This document shows positions 42,285 through 52,883 of a DNA stretch of 64,000 nt, piece after piece. Within the stretch, counting starts at the first letter, position 1. Every line of letters begins with the position of its first letter. The notes beneath the pieces are model-generated. The model did no database searches and was not told where the DNA came from. It saw only the letters and a list, made by a program, of their open reading frames with translations. Source of the DNA: an uncultured Prochlorococcus sp. (GTDB lineage: Bacteria > Cyanobacteriota > Cyanobacteriia > PCC-6307 > Cyanobiaceae); contig CACAXS010000004.1 in the NCBI GenBank assembly GCA_902536545.1, positions 1 through 64,000 of the forward strand, in the 5' to 3' direction. The position numbers were made by a program, and so were the translations under genes.

Positions 42285-43600
42285 TTTAGTGAATCAATTA
42301 ACGGTAAAAGTTTCCACTTTAGTTCATTAGTTTCCTCTTCAGGGTTTGAGTCAATAACTATTCCGCAACCAGCATATATATTGATTTTTTTGTCTTTAAT
42401 TAAAAATGATCTTATTAGTATATTGCTGTCAAACTCTCCATTCCAGTCAAGCTTCAAAAATGAGCCACAGTATGGTCCGCGTTCACATTCTTCTAATTCA
42501 AAAAGTCTCTGGCATGATCTTAATTTAGGTGCTCCAGTTATAGAGCCCCCAGGCCAACAAGCTTTTAGTAAATCAATCCAGTTCTTGTCTTTTTTTAATT
42601 TACCTCTGATTACTGAAGTTAGATGATGAACTTTTAAGAAACTTTCAAGTTTTAATATTTCTGGCACCATAATACTTCCTGTTTCGCAAACTTTACTTAA
42701 ATCATTTCTGATTAGGTCAACAATCATAATATTTTCGGCTCTATCTTTTTCGTTCGTTATTAAATCGATAGCATTAAGTGCGTCTTGATTTAAATCCTTA
42801 TCTCTGGATCTAGTTCCTTTGATAGGTCTTGATTCTACAAAATTTTTATTATCTATTTTTATAAATCTTTCTGGCGAGGTAGATAATACAGCCTCTTTAT
42901 AATTAGCATTATTATTTATTATTATTCCTCCAAAGGGAGCTCTTAATTTTCTTCTTATTTTTAAATAAATATCTAGAGGTTTATAGTTTTTGGAAGATTC
43001 AATTTCACATTTAGTTGTTAGGTTTGCTTGAAATAAATCCCCTAGGGAAATTAATTTTTTCAATTTTAAAATATTTTCTTGAAATTTTTCAGCCATTTCG
43101 TCCAAATTAATTTTTGAAAAATCGAAATTCAAGTTTGTTTTTATAATGTTTTCTTCTTCAATAGTTTTTATATTATTGATTATATTTTTATAATTCATCA
43201 GTTCAGATGAGTTCGTGCCTTCGATAATTATTTCTTTTTTTATTAGATTACATTTAATGACTGGATCATATGATGCAATCCATAAAGTTGCCATATCAGA
43301 TTGTCGCCATGGGTTTTTTGGTTCTACATAAACTCCAGCTTCATAACTTAACCATCCGATCCAAAATCCTTTTTCAATATTTTTTAAATTGTTAAAGGGA
43401 TTATTTGTTTTGTCTAAGTTATTGATGTCTCTTGATTGAATTGTTTTTTTAGGTTTAATTCCTATGATTGACCATTCCCCATTTTCTTTACCATCACTGT
43501 CTAGCCAAGCTAATCCTTTATCTCCGAATTTTTTTGTTAGATGATGCGTAATCAGTGCTGGATCAATCCATTGTTCTATAATTAATTTTTTTATTTTCAT
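42281..43600 (-). CDS. pabB: Chorismate-binding enzyme, probable aminodeoxychorismate synthase component I
   Basis: 'LGDLFQANLTTKCEI', 'SRPIKGTRSRDKDLNQDAL', 'MIVDLIRNDLSKVCETGSI', 'ACWPGGSITGAPKLRS'. Confidence 0.88.
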   Translation of the reverse strand: MKIKKLIIEQWIDPALITHHLTKKFGDKGLAWLDSDGKENGEWSIIGIKPKKTIQSRDINNLDKTNNPFNNLKNIEKGFWIGWLSYEAGVYVEPKNPWRQSDMATLWIASYDPVIKCNLIKKEIIIEGTNSSELMNYKNIINNIKTIEEENIIKTNLNFDFSKINLDEMAEKFQENILKLKKLISLGDLFQANLTTKCEIESSKNYKPLDIYLKIRRKLRAPFGGIIINNNANYKEAVLSTSPERFIKIDNKNFVESRPIKGTRSRDKDLNQDALNAIDLITNEKDRAENIMIVDLIRNDLSKVCETGSIMVPEILKLESFLKVHHLTSVIRGKLKKDKNWIDLLKACWPGGSITGAPKLRSCQRLFELEECERGPYCGSFLKLDWNGEFDSNILIRSFLIKDKKINIYAGCGIVIDSNPEEETNELKWKLLPLIDSLK

Positions 43601-43602
43601 TT

Positions 43603-44271
43603 TTAATTATTGTTTTTGAGCCATTTTTCATAAGCGGCATTTCTAATTCTGCAGCTATCACACTTACCGCATGGTTTTGAATTTCCTGAATAACAGCTCC
43701 ATGTTTTATCTAAAGGGACATGATTATCAAAAGCTAATTTCATAATTTCCTCTTTATTTAGATCTAATAGTGGTGCCCAAAGTTTTATTGGGTTATTTTC
43801 TCTTCCTCTTTTATTGGCTAAATCCGCTAATTCTTGAAATTTTTTAATATAATCAGGTCTGCAATCTGGATAACCAGAATAATCCAATGCATTAACTCCT
43901 AATCCTATAATATCGGCATCTATTGCTTCCGCGTAACTTAGTGCAACGGAAATAAATATAGTATTTCTTCCAGGAACATAAGTATTAGGAATTTTATCAG
44001 TTTGTACTCCATCAATCGGAATATTTTTTTGAGTATCAGTTAATGAAGAGCCTCCCCATAAAGATAAGTCAAGCTTAATGATTTTAAATTCTTCGATATC
44101 AAAGTGTTTTGCAATTATTGATGCAGAATTTAATTCTTTTCTATGACGTTGACCGTAGTCAAATGAAAGACCAAAAATTTTAGCTCCTGATTTTTTTGCG
44201 ATACTAGTTACTGTAGAAGAATCTAAACCTCCAGATAATAAAACCACAATAGATTTGTTTTTAAGAATCAT
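43603..44271 (-). CDS. queC: 7-cyano-7-deazaguanine synthase
   Basis: 'VVLLSGGLDSSTVTSIA', 'FDYGQRHRKEL', 'CYSGNSKPCGKCDSCRIRNAAYEKW'. Confidence 0.96.
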   Translation of the reverse strand: MILKNKSIVVLLSGGLDSSTVTSIAKKSGAKIFGLSFDYGQRHRKELNSASIIAKHFDIEEFKIIKLDLSLWGGSSLTDTQKNIPIDGVQTDKIPNTYVPGRNTIFISVALSYAEAIDADIIGLGVNALDYSGYPDCRPDYIKKFQELADLANKRGRENNPIKLWAPLLDLNKEEIMKLAFDNHVPLDKTWSCYSGNSKPCGKCDSCRIRNAAYEKWLKNNN

Positions 44272-44277
44272 ATTATT

Positions 44278-44961
44278 TCATTTAATTTTTAAGTATTTGT
44301 GAGTTTGAAGGCTTAATTTCCAATCGGGGTTATTTTTTACGAAATCAATAGCAAGTGAAAATCCATTCATACTGTTCCATGCTGGTTGTAAATAAAAAAT
44401 CTTATCTTCTTTTTTTAAGCCATCTTTGCTTTTTGAGAGTTGATATTGTTTTAAAGTTTCTTTTTTTATTTGAATAGCAAATTCAATATCTTTTATTTCA
44501 TTTATTATTATTTTGATTTCATTACAGTTTTTTAAAAAATAATTTTTTGGAGGTGAGTGTCTTTTGGGAGACAAAGTGATCCAGTCATAACTTCCTGATA
44601 TCGAATAAACTCCACTTGTCTCAATATGAATCTTCATTGATTTTTGATTTTCTCCCATCTTCGTTTTTTTTATGGCTTTGCAAAAATTATCTAAATTATG
44701 TTGTAAAGGTTCTCCACCTGTAATAACGCAAAAAGATGCTCCTTTACCTCTAGCAATTTTTATGCGATCTATTATTTTTTCAATTGATATGTAGGGGTAT
44801 ATTTTTTCATCCCATGAATTCTTGGTATCGCACCACGAACATCCAACTTTACAGCCAGCTAATCTTATAAAAAAAGCACTTTTTCCAGCGTGATAACCTT
44901 CACCTTGTAATGAATGAAATTGTTCAACTAAGGGTAAAAAATTTGTCATTTTTTCATTCAA
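44278..44961 (-). CDS. queE: 7-carboxy-7-deazaguanine synthase (radical SAM)
   Basis: 'FHSLQGEGYHAGKSAFFIRLAGCKVGCSWCDTKNSWD', 'VITGGEPLQHNL'. Confidence 0.95.
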   Translation of the reverse strand: MNEKMTNFLPLVEQFHSLQGEGYHAGKSAFFIRLAGCKVGCSWCDTKNSWDEKIYPYISIEKIIDRIKIARGKGASFCVITGGEPLQHNLDNFCKAIKKTKMGENQKSMKIHIETSGVYSISGSYDWITLSPKRHSPPKNYFLKNCNEIKIIINEIKDIEFAIQIKKETLKQYQLSKSKDGLKKEDKIFYLQPAWNSMNGFSLAIDFVKNNPDWKLSLQTHKYLKIK

Positions 44962-44975
44962 AAAAATAAAGAATA

Positions 44976-46586
44976 TTAATTTGATTGAGTTAACTTTTCT
45001 TGAGAGGCTTTTATTAAACCTTGAAATAAAGGATGAGGTTTCCCAGGTCTTGATAAAAACTCAGGATGATATTGACATGCCAAGAAATAAGGATGATTTT
45101 CCAACTCAATTAACTCAACTAATCTGCCATCTGGTGATGTACCACTAATTTTATATCCGGAATTTAAAAAACTTTGTTTGTAGTAATTATTAAACTCGTA
45201 TCTATGACGATGTCTCTCATAAATAACATCTTCATCATATAAGTTTTTTCCAGTTGTATTTTTTGTCAATCTACATGGATAAACTCCAAGTCTCATTGTC
45301 CCACCTAAATCAACTACATCTTCCTGTTCTGGTAATAAATGTATCACTGGATTGGGAGTATCTGGGTCTAGTTCTGAACTAGATGCATTTGGAAGATTAG
45401 CTACATTCCTAGCCCATTCAATAACCGCACATTGCATACCAAGGCACAGGCCTAAAAACGGAATTTTCTTTTCCCTTGCGAATTTTATAGCGGAAATTTT
45501 GCCATTAACTCCTCTATTTCCAAATCCTCCAGGTACGACAATTGCATCAACTTCATTTAAGTAGGTTTCTGCTGAATCTTTTTCTATCATTTCAGCGCTT
45601 ACCCAACGTAAATCTAATAAAGCCTTGTTTTCAATGCATGCGTGTCTTAAAGCTTCAACTACAGATAGATATGCATCTCCAAGTTCAATATATTTGCCTA
45701 CAAGAGCAACTTTTATTGGATCTCCAGGATTTCTTAGATTATGAATTAGTGCTTCCCAATTTTTCAAATCACATTCTTTGTCTTCTAGTTCAAGATACTT
45801 CAGTGTTTCTTTGCACAAACCTTCTTTTTTTAAAGCAAGAGGCACAGAATAAATACTATCTGCATCTAATGCTTCTATTACTGACTTAATATTTACTCCA
45901 CAAAATCCACTAAGTTTCTTTTTAAGACCTTCATTTATTGATTTATCACTTCGGCATACAAGTAAATCTGGCTGAATTCCAATTGATCTTAATTCTTTTA
46001 CTGAATGTTGCGTTGGCTTAGTTTTTATTTCGCCAGAGGTTTTGATGTAGGGAAGTAATGTTACGTGTATGTATGCAACATCATTCCTTTTGACATCATT
46101 TCTGAATTCTCTTATTGCTTCTAAAAAAGGTAAAGATTCAATATCACCAACTGTCCCACCAATTTCAGTAATAATAATATCTGCATTGCTATTAGCGGCT
46201 ACTCTATGTATCCTTTCTCTAATTTCTCCCGTTATGTGAGGTATTACTTGAACAGTTCCACCGTTATAACTACCTCTTCTTTCTTTATTAATAACTGCTT
46301 GATAAATAGATCCTGTTGTTACACTATTCAGCCTAGTCATTGCAGTATCAGTAAATCTTTCATAGTGACCTAAATCTAAATCGGTTTCAGCTCCATCTTC
46401 GGTTACAAATACTTCTCCATGTTGGAAAGGGCTCATTGTGCCTGGATCAACATTTAGATATGGATCTAGTTTTAATATTGAAACACTATATCCTCTAGAT
46501 TTTAATAATCTACCTAAGCTTGCAGCTACAATCCCTTTACCGATGCTAGAAACTACTCCTCCTGTGACAAAAACAAATTTTGACAT
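44976..46586 (-). CDS. pyrG: CTP synthase
   Basis: '[30 protein letters not shown]', '[18 protein letters not shown]'. Confidence 0.98.
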   Translation of the reverse strand: MSKFVFVTGGVVSSIGKGIVAASLGRLLKSRGYSVSILKLDPYLNVDPGTMSPFQHGEVFVTEDGAETDLDLGHYERFTDTAMTRLNSVTTGSIYQAVINKERRGSYNGGTVQVIPHITGEIRERIHRVAANSNADIIITEIGGTVGDIESLPFLEAIREFRNDVKRNDVAYIHVTLLPYIKTSGEIKTKPTQHSVKELRSIGIQPDLLVCRSDKSINEGLKKKLSGFCGVNIKSVIEALDADSIYSVPLALKKEGLCKETLKYLELEDKECDLKNWEALIHNLRNPGDPIKVALVGKYIELGDAYLSVVEALRHACIENKALLDLRWVSAEMIEKDSAETYLNEVDAIVVPGGFGNRGVNGKISAIKFAREKKIPFLGLCLGMQCAVIEWARNVANLPNASSSELDPDTPNPVIHLLPEQEDVVDLGGTMRLGVYPCRLTKNTTGKNLYDEDVIYERHRHRYEFNNYYKQSFLNSGYKISGTSPDGRLVELIELENHPYFLACQYHPEFLSRPGKPHPLFQGLIKASQEKLTQSN

Positions 46587-46661
46587 TAAATATTTTTAAT
46601 TAAGCACATCCTCCTTATATTTTATTTAAACAAAAAACTTTTAGAACATCCATGTATATTC

Positions 46662-48458
46662 TTATTCATCAATTGTTATTTCAATATCCAATTCTTTTAA
46701 TTGTGATTCTGAGACATTTGAAGGCGCATTTGTGAGAAGACATTTTGCTTGTTGATTTTTTGGAAAAGCAATGGTTTCTCTGATTGAATCTGCACCTATG
46801 ATCAGCATGGTAATACGATCTAATCCAAATGCTATTCCACCATGAGGAGGAGCACCCATTTCTAAGGCCTCTATTAAAAATCCAAATTTTTCATCAATAT
46901 CTTTATCAGTAAGTCCTACTTTTCTCAAAACCTCTCTTTGCAAGTTCGCTTCATGAATACGTAAAGAGCCACCACCTAACTCCAAGCCATTAAGAACTAA
47001 GTCATAAGCATTGGCTATAGAGTTTTCGATCTCTTTTTTCAAGTTTTTAGAATCTTTAGATTTTATATTTTTTGGAGAACAAAAAGGATGATGTAAAGCT
47101 TCATATCTATTTTCGTCTTCATTCCTCTCAAACATTGGAAAATCAGTTATCCATAAGAAATTCCATTTGCTTTTATCTACGAGATTTAATTCTTTTGCGA
47201 TGTATTGTCTTACTCTATCTAATGACTGGTTGACAATTTGTTTATCTCCAGCACCCAAGAGGATTAAGTCTCCATCTTGCGCTTCGGTGATTCTTAAGAT
47301 ATCAGCTATATTCTCTTTATTAAGATTATTTTTAATTGCCCCAATAGTCTCAAGCTCATCTCCTTTGACCCTTATAAAAGCCAAACCACCAGCCCCTGCA
47401 TCTTGAGCTACTTGGAAGATATCACCTCCGGGTTTAATTCTTACGTTGCTAATACTTAAATTACCTCCTTTGACTGTTATGGATTTTATAGAACCTCCAG
47501 ACTTAATTGCCTTGGTGAAAATATTAAAGCCGATATCACCTAATACTTTTCCTAAATCTTTTAATAACATTTGATATCTAGTGTCTGGTCTATCAGTGCC
47601 GTAATTATCCATTGCTACTTGCCATGACATTCTTGGAAAAGCATTATCAAAATCAATATTTAACACTTCTTTCCATATTTTTTTTATAAGACTTTCATTA
47701 AAAGATATTATTTCTTCCTCACTAATAAAGCTCATTTCAATATCTAATTGAGTAAACTCTGGCTGTCTATCTGCCCTTAAGTCTTCATCACGGAAACATT
47801 TTGCGATTTGATAATACTTATCCAAGCCTCCAACCATTAAAAGTTGTTTAAATAGTTGTGGGGATTGAGGTAAAGCAAAAAACTCTCCATTCGAAAGACG
47901 TGCAGGAACAAGAAAATCGCGAGCGCCTTCCGGAGTTGATTTTGTAAGTAATGGAGTCTCTACTTCGGTAAATCCAAAATTATCAAGAAATTCTCTAGCA
48001 ATTTTAATAATCTTGTGTCTTGTTTTTAAATTTTCTAATAATTTGCCTCTTCTTAAATCAAGGTATCTATATTTTAATCTGAGTTCCTCTTTTGTATTTT
48101 CATAATCATGTATAGATACTGGAAAAGGTAAGTTTTTTTTAATTTGGTTGAGAATTTGCAAATTTTTAACCTTCAGCTCTAACTCTCCAGTACTTAAATT
48201 TTTATTTATTGAATTTTTGGGCCTTTCATTAATAATTCCGCTAACCATTATAACCGTCTCATTTTTTAGAGTTTCTGCCTGTTTAAATAGATTTGCTCCA
48301 TCATTGGGGTTAATTGTTATTTGTAAGAATCCACTATGATCTCTTAAATCAATAAAAATTACACCACCATGATCTCTTCTTCTATCTACCCATCCGCATA
48401 GATTAACTAATTTACCAATATCTGAATTATTAAGTTCTTTACAAATTTTGTTTCTCAT
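46662..48458 (-). CDS. aspS: Aspartyl-tRNA synthetase
   Basis: '[27 protein letters not shown]', '[17 protein letters not shown]', '[23 protein letters not shown]', 'GIAFGLDRI'. Confidence 0.97.
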   Translation of the reverse strand: MRNKICKELNNSDIGKLVNLCGWVDRRRDHGGVIFIDLRDHSGFLQITINPNDGANLFKQAETLKNETVIMVSGIINERPKNSINKNLSTGELELKVKNLQILNQIKKNLPFPVSIHDYENTKEELRLKYRYLDLRRGKLLENLKTRHKIIKIAREFLDNFGFTEVETPLLTKSTPEGARDFLVPARLSNGEFFALPQSPQLFKQLLMVGGLDKYYQIAKCFRDEDLRADRQPEFTQLDIEMSFISEEEIISFNESLIKKIWKEVLNIDFDNAFPRMSWQVAMDNYGTDRPDTRYQMLLKDLGKVLGDIGFNIFTKAIKSGGSIKSITVKGGNLSISNVRIKPGGDIFQVAQDAGAGGLAFIRVKGDELETIGAIKNNLNKENIADILRITEAQDGDLILLGAGDKQIVNQSLDRVRQYIAKELNLVDKSKWNFLWITDFPMFERNEDENRYEALHHPFCSPKNIKSKDSKNLKKEIENSIANAYDLVLNGLELGGGSLRIHEANLQREVLRKVGLTDKDIDEKFGFLIEALEMGAPPHGGIAFGLDRITMLIIGADSIRETIAFPKNQQAKCLLTNAPSNVSESQLKELDIEITIDE

Positions 48459-48513
48459 CTAAGTATGGTTAATTTATCAATAACTTATAATAATTCTTTG
48501 AGGGTAAATTTAG

Positions 48514-49626
48514 TTAATAATTTTTTTTATAAAAAGCTCTTTTTGTTATAACCCCTTTGAATTTTTTGCCTCTTATTAATATTTGAACTTCATTATTTAT
48601 TAAGGCATGCGAAGTATTGATGTATGCAAAAGCTATAGCTTGTTGTTTAGTGGGAGACCAACTGCCGCTAGTGATAGTTCCAATATTCTCTTCACCTTTT
48701 AGTACTGTGCACCCTTTTCTTCCTATTGCTTTACCTTCTATGGAGAGACCAACTAACTTTTTTTGAATACCTAATCTTGACTGCTCTTCGAGAAATTTTC
48801 TTCCAAAGAATTCGTGATTATTTTCTAAATGTACTAGCCATCCTAACCCTGCTTCATATGGAGAAGTTTCTTCATTTATGTCTTGGCCATAAAGATGCAT
48901 TCCTGCTTCAAGTCTAAGAGTATCTCTAGCTCCTAAACCACAAGGCGAAACATTTTTGGAAATTGAGAAATCCCATAAATTAACTGCTGCTTTTTTAGAT
49001 AAAAGTATTTCAAGACCATTTTCCCCTGTATAACCTGTCTTAGAAACGAAGATTTTTTCTGTAGGCGAAATATGTTCAAAAATTTTATATTCACATCCAA
49101 AGTTAGGGATATGTGATATTGATGATTCAATCCATTCTTCAAATAAATCGAATGAGTTTTTCCCCTGCAGTGCTAAAAGTACTTTGTCTTTTTTAAAGTT
49201 TGTTATCGAAATTTTATAATTATTTAAATTATTTTTTATCCACTGAAAATCTATGTCATATCTACTTGCATTAACTATTAATAATACTTCTGATGTATCA
49301 TTTTCTTGGATACCAACGTCATAAATTATTAAGTCATCTATTATTCCTCCTTTTTCATTGAGCATTACTGTATAAAGTCCTTGACCTTCAGAAAAGGAGT
49401 ATAAATTTGTAGGAAAAAATTTTTGAATATAATCCTTTGGATTGATTCCCTTTATAGAAATTACACCCATGTGAGAAATATCAAACAATCCTGCTGAAGA
49501 TCTTACTGATTCATGCTCTTTGATTAATCCTGAAAATGATATTGGCATTTCCCAACCTGCAAAATTCACCAATTTTGCATCGTATTGAACATATTTTGAG
49601 TACAGAGGACTTTTAAGCAAATCCAT
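48514..49626 (-). CDS. gcvT: Glycine cleavage system T protein
   Basis: '[36 protein letters not shown]', '[22 protein letters not shown]'. Confidence 0.96.
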   Translation of the reverse strand: MDLLKSPLYSKYVQYDAKLVNFAGWEMPISFSGLIKEHESVRSSAGLFDISHMGVISIKGINPKDYIQKFFPTNLYSFSEGQGLYTVMLNEKGGIIDDLIIYDVGIQENDTSEVLLIVNASRYDIDFQWIKNNLNNYKISITNFKKDKVLLALQGKNSFDLFEEWIESSISHIPNFGCEYKIFEHISPTEKIFVSKTGYTGENGLEILLSKKAAVNLWDFSISKNVSPCGLGARDTLRLEAGMHLYGQDINEETSPYEAGLGWLVHLENNHEFFGRKFLEEQSRLGIQKKLVGLSIEGKAIGRKGCTVLKGEENIGTITSGSWSPTKQQAIAFAYINTSHALINNEVQILIRGKKFKGVITKRAFYKKNY

Positions 49627-49670
49627 GAAATATTAAATTTAGTATTTTTACACTTTAGTTAAGAAATTTT

Positions 49671-50552
49671 TTATTGCATATTTTCTAATGACAAAATTAA
49701 GCTTCTAAGTACTTTGGCTGCAACTATGCTGCTAACTCCGCTTTTATCAATTTCCGGAGATAATTCTACAATGTCTGAAGCCACAATTCTAAACTCTCTT
49801 AAAGTTTTCAGGATTTCTTCAAAATCATTCCAAAAAAATCCTCCCGGTTCTGGAGTTCCCGTCCCTGCTAATAAACAGGGATCAAACCAATCTAAATCTA
49901 TTGTTAAATAAATTGGAGAATTAGAGAATGGAAGTAAAGCTTGTTTTAACTTTTGTGCATTTCCGCCTGGACAAAAGTTAACTAATTGATTGTTATTATG
50001 CATAAATTGAAATTCTTCTTTAGTCCCACTTCTTATTCCTACTTGTAAAATTTTCTTTTCCGGTAGCACCTCTAAGCATCTTTTCATTGTACAAGCATGA
50101 CTATGTTTATTTCCCATATATGATTCTCTTAAATCTGCATGAGCATCAAGTTGAACTAATATCAAATCTGGATATTTTTTTACTAACGCTTCAATAGCTC
50201 CTGTGGTTATAGAGTGTTCGCCTCCAAGCATAATAGGAATAAGGCTTTTATTAATTAAAAAATTTGTTGCTGATTTGACAGATTCAATAACAGACTTTGA
50301 GTCATTTTTATCAATTATTATTGACCCAAAATCAACATACATAATATCTTCTAGGTCTTTATTTATTTTTGGACAATATGTTTCTAAACATGAGCTTACT
50401 AGTCTTATGGCTTCTGGACCAAATCTAGCTCCAGGTTTAAAGGAACATGTCCCATCATAATTGACTCCAAATATGCCAATTACGCAATCATCAGGGCTTC
50501 TTTTTGCACCCATAAAAATCGCATTTTCGTTATCAAATAAATTTTTTATCAT
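49671..50552 (-). CDS. speB: Agmatinase / ureohydrolase family
   Basis: 'IMLGGEHSITTGAIEAL', 'VQLDAHADLRESYMGNKHSHACTMKR', 'YLTIDLDWFDPCLLAGTGTPEPGGF'. Confidence 0.9.
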   Translation of the reverse strand: MIKNLFDNENAIFMGAKRSPDDCVIGIFGVNYDGTCSFKPGARFGPEAIRLVSSCLETYCPKINKDLEDIMYVDFGSIIIDKNDSKSVIESVKSATNFLINKSLIPIMLGGEHSITTGAIEALVKKYPDLILVQLDAHADLRESYMGNKHSHACTMKRCLEVLPEKKILQVGIRSGTKEEFQFMHNNNQLVNFCPGGNAQKLKQALLPFSNSPIYLTIDLDWFDPCLLAGTGTPEPGGFFWNDFEEILKTLREFRIVASDIVELSPEIDKSGVSSIVAAKVLRSLILSLENMQ

Positions 50553-50553
50553 T

Positions 50554-51405
50554 CTAAGAATTGAGTTCTTTTACAATTTTATTTGGCATCATTTTGAATG
50601 CGGCATTTTGAAAATTCAAATTCCAAATTTCACAACCTTTTTCTATTCTCAGTGTTTCAATGTAATTTCGCTTTGATAAATTTAGAACTTCTGTAGAGGC
50701 GAATGTCCAACTCCAAATTCCGCTTGGATATATAGGCACAAAAGAATACATAGTTTTAGTGACTTTAAAGATTTTTTTCAGGGTTTTCAAAATACTTATA
50801 TGAATATTTTTGAAGGATTCTGGTGATTCGCTTTGCGTTGCTAAAATACCATTTTTTTTAAGAATTCTTTTGCATTCTCCATAAAACGAATCCGAAAATA
50901 ATAAATTTGAAAATTCTGAGGGATCTGAACAATCTATAAATATGACGTCGTAAAAATTATCTCTAGTTTTTTTTACCCATTGAAAACCATCATCAATATG
51001 AATCTTTAATCTTTTGTCATTCCATGCTTCGCCACCAATTTCTTTTAAAAATTTTTTAGATATTTTGATTACTTCCTCATCAATCTCTACTAGATCAATT
51101 TTTGATATTTGAGAGTATTTAACGCATTCTCTTGCAGTACCACCGTCTCCTCCACCAATAATTAGTACATTAGATTTTTCGTCAATACTACTTAATGCTG
51201 GATGCACAAGACACTCATGATAATATTTATCGTCTTTAAATGATGTCATCCAACAACCATCTAGCATTAAAGCTCTGCCATAATATTCATTTTCAATAAC
51301 AATAATTTCTTGATATTTAGAGTTTTGTTTAATTAATATTTCTCCATTTAGGCCAAATCTTGAACCTTTATGATATTCATCTAACCATGTTGAAATATGA
51401 GTCAT
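50554..51405 (-). CDS. speE: Spermidine synthase
   Basis: 'LMLDGCWMTSFKDDKYYHECLVHPAL', 'VLIIGGGDGGTARECVKY', 'VIFIDCSDPSEFSNLLFSDSFY'. Confidence 0.95.
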   Translation of the reverse strand: MTHISTWLDEYHKGSRFGLNGEILIKQNSKYQEIIVIENEYYGRALMLDGCWMTSFKDDKYYHECLVHPALSSIDEKSNVLIIGGGDGGTARECVKYSQISKIDLVEIDEEVIKISKKFLKEIGGEAWNDKRLKIHIDDGFQWVKKTRDNFYDVIFIDCSDPSEFSNLLFSDSFYGECKRILKKNGILATQSESPESFKNIHISILKTLKKIFKVTKTMYSFVPIYPSGIWSWTFASTEVLNLSKRNYIETLRIEKGCEIWNLNFQNAAFKMMPNKIVKELNS

Positions 51406-51412
51406 TTGCTTT

Positions 51413-52258
51413 TTAAGAATTGTTTCTATTTAGTTTTTGCTTGGCTATTTGCCAAAGCCGTTTAAAATCTTTAGGGGTTTGTTTTTTAATATTATCTCCT
51501 GCATACTGTTCAACGATTGAAAATCTGTCTAAAAATTTTTTATTAGTTTTTTGCAGAGATGATTCGGGATTTATTTTTAAAAAGTTTGAGAGATTCAGAA
51601 GGGTAAAGTAAATATCCCCAAATTCATTTTTTATGTCTGAATCATTTTTACTTTTTATTGCTGCCTTTAATTCATTAATCTCTTCTTCTAACTTTTCAAA
51701 AATCTGATCGGCACTCTCCCATTTAAAACCATATTCTTTAACAACATTTGTGATTTTATCTGTTCCAAGAGTTGGCGGTAAATTTTTGATTTTCAAATTT
51801 AAATTTTTACTTATTGATGATTCAATATGAGTTGCTTCTTTCCCTGAATTTTTAATATTTTCCCAAATCTGTTGCGATTTTTCTAGAGATACTTTTTCTT
51901 TTTTTTTAAAAATATAAGGATGTCTATTAATAATTTTCTTGTTTAAATTTTTTATAATATCATTTAGTCCAAATTCTTTTTTTTCGTAACCGATTTCAGC
52001 ATGAAGCATTACTTGTAATAAAAGATCTCCTAACTCTTCACATATGTTATCCGTCTTTTTTTCATATATCGCATCTATAAATTCACTACTTTCTTCATGT
52101 AAAAATGGGATCAGCGATTTATGAGACTGTATTTTCTGCCAAGGACATCCCCAAGTTTTATCTTTTAATGATTTGATATTGTATATTAAAACTTTAAAAC
52201 TTTCTAAAGTCTCTAAATCGGAATTTTTTTGTAAGTTATATCTATCGTTTGAGGACAT
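51413..52258 (-). CDS. mazG: Nucleoside triphosphate pyrophosphohydrolase MazG
   Basis: 'LKDKTWGCPWQKIQSHKSLIPFLHEESSEFIDAI', 'EELGDLLLQVMLHAEIG', second EExxE / ExxD repeat. Confidence 0.95.
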   Translation of the reverse strand: MSSNDRYNLQKNSDLETLESFKVLIYNIKSLKDKTWGCPWQKIQSHKSLIPFLHEESSEFIDAIYEKKTDNICEELGDLLLQVMLHAEIGYEKKEFGLNDIIKNLNKKIINRHPYIFKKKEKVSLEKSQQIWENIKNSGKEATHIESSISKNLNLKIKNLPPTLGTDKITNVVKEYGFKWESADQIFEKLEEEINELKAAIKSKNDSDIKNEFGDIYFTLLNLSNFLKINPESSLQKTNKKFLDRFSIVEQYAGDNIKKQTPKDFKRLWQIAKQKLNRNNS

Positions 52259-52356
52259 AGGTTATATTTTATTAATTTAATTTTGCCTCAATCATGAAAT
52301 ATTTAAATACCTATTATAAATATTTCAACTTCATCTACTAGAATGATTTAGTATAA

Positions 52357-52428
<72 letters not shown>

Positions 52429-52443
52429 TTGATTATTTTTCAA

Positions 52444-52785
52444 ATGACTGATATCGTCAACCTTTCAATCAGTCAAAGCGCTGCTTCAGAACTAACTAGG
52501 CAAGCTTCTTTTGGAGGTTCTCCTGGAGAAATGTCAATTGATTTGGTTGAGGATAAAAATTGTTCTGAAGGATGGATGCATATTAAATTAAGGCCAGGCA
52601 CATGTAATGGATCCCCTATCTCAAGAACTGAAGGAGTTACTTTATATGCGGATGTAAAAAAGTTTAATTTACTTAAAGATTTAAAATTGGATTATTACGG
52701 TGATTTAAGCGGTGGTGGATTCCTTATTTCAACTCCAAAAAATGCAAAACGTTGTTCCTGCGGTTCTGGCTTCAAACTTTTGTAG
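52444..52785 (+). CDS. HesB/IscA/SufA-type Fe-S cluster assembly protein (start trimmed to MTDIVNLS)
   Basis: C-terminal 'NAKRCSCGSGFKL' plus 'ISQSAASELTR'; the track start at 52399 lies inside the tRNA, so ATG 52444 is preferred. Confidence 0.88.
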   Translation: MTDIVNLSISQSAASELTRQASFGGSPGEMSIDLVEDKNCSEGWMHIKLRPGTCNGSPISRTEGVTLYADVKKFNLLKDLKLDYYGDLSGGGFLISTPKNAKRCSCGSGFKLL

Positions 52786-52883
52786 AATAAATGTGCCTTT
52801 TTTGCAAACTAATATTATTTTCATTAATTGGCTGCTATCAAGATAAAATAAACAAAAAAGGTTTATTGAAATAAAATTTGCAT

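Noticed and set aside
45542-45889. 115-aa Leu-rich plus-strand ORF inside pyrG
   Set aside because: Leu/Gln-rich low-complexity frame typical of antisense reading of AT-rich genes.
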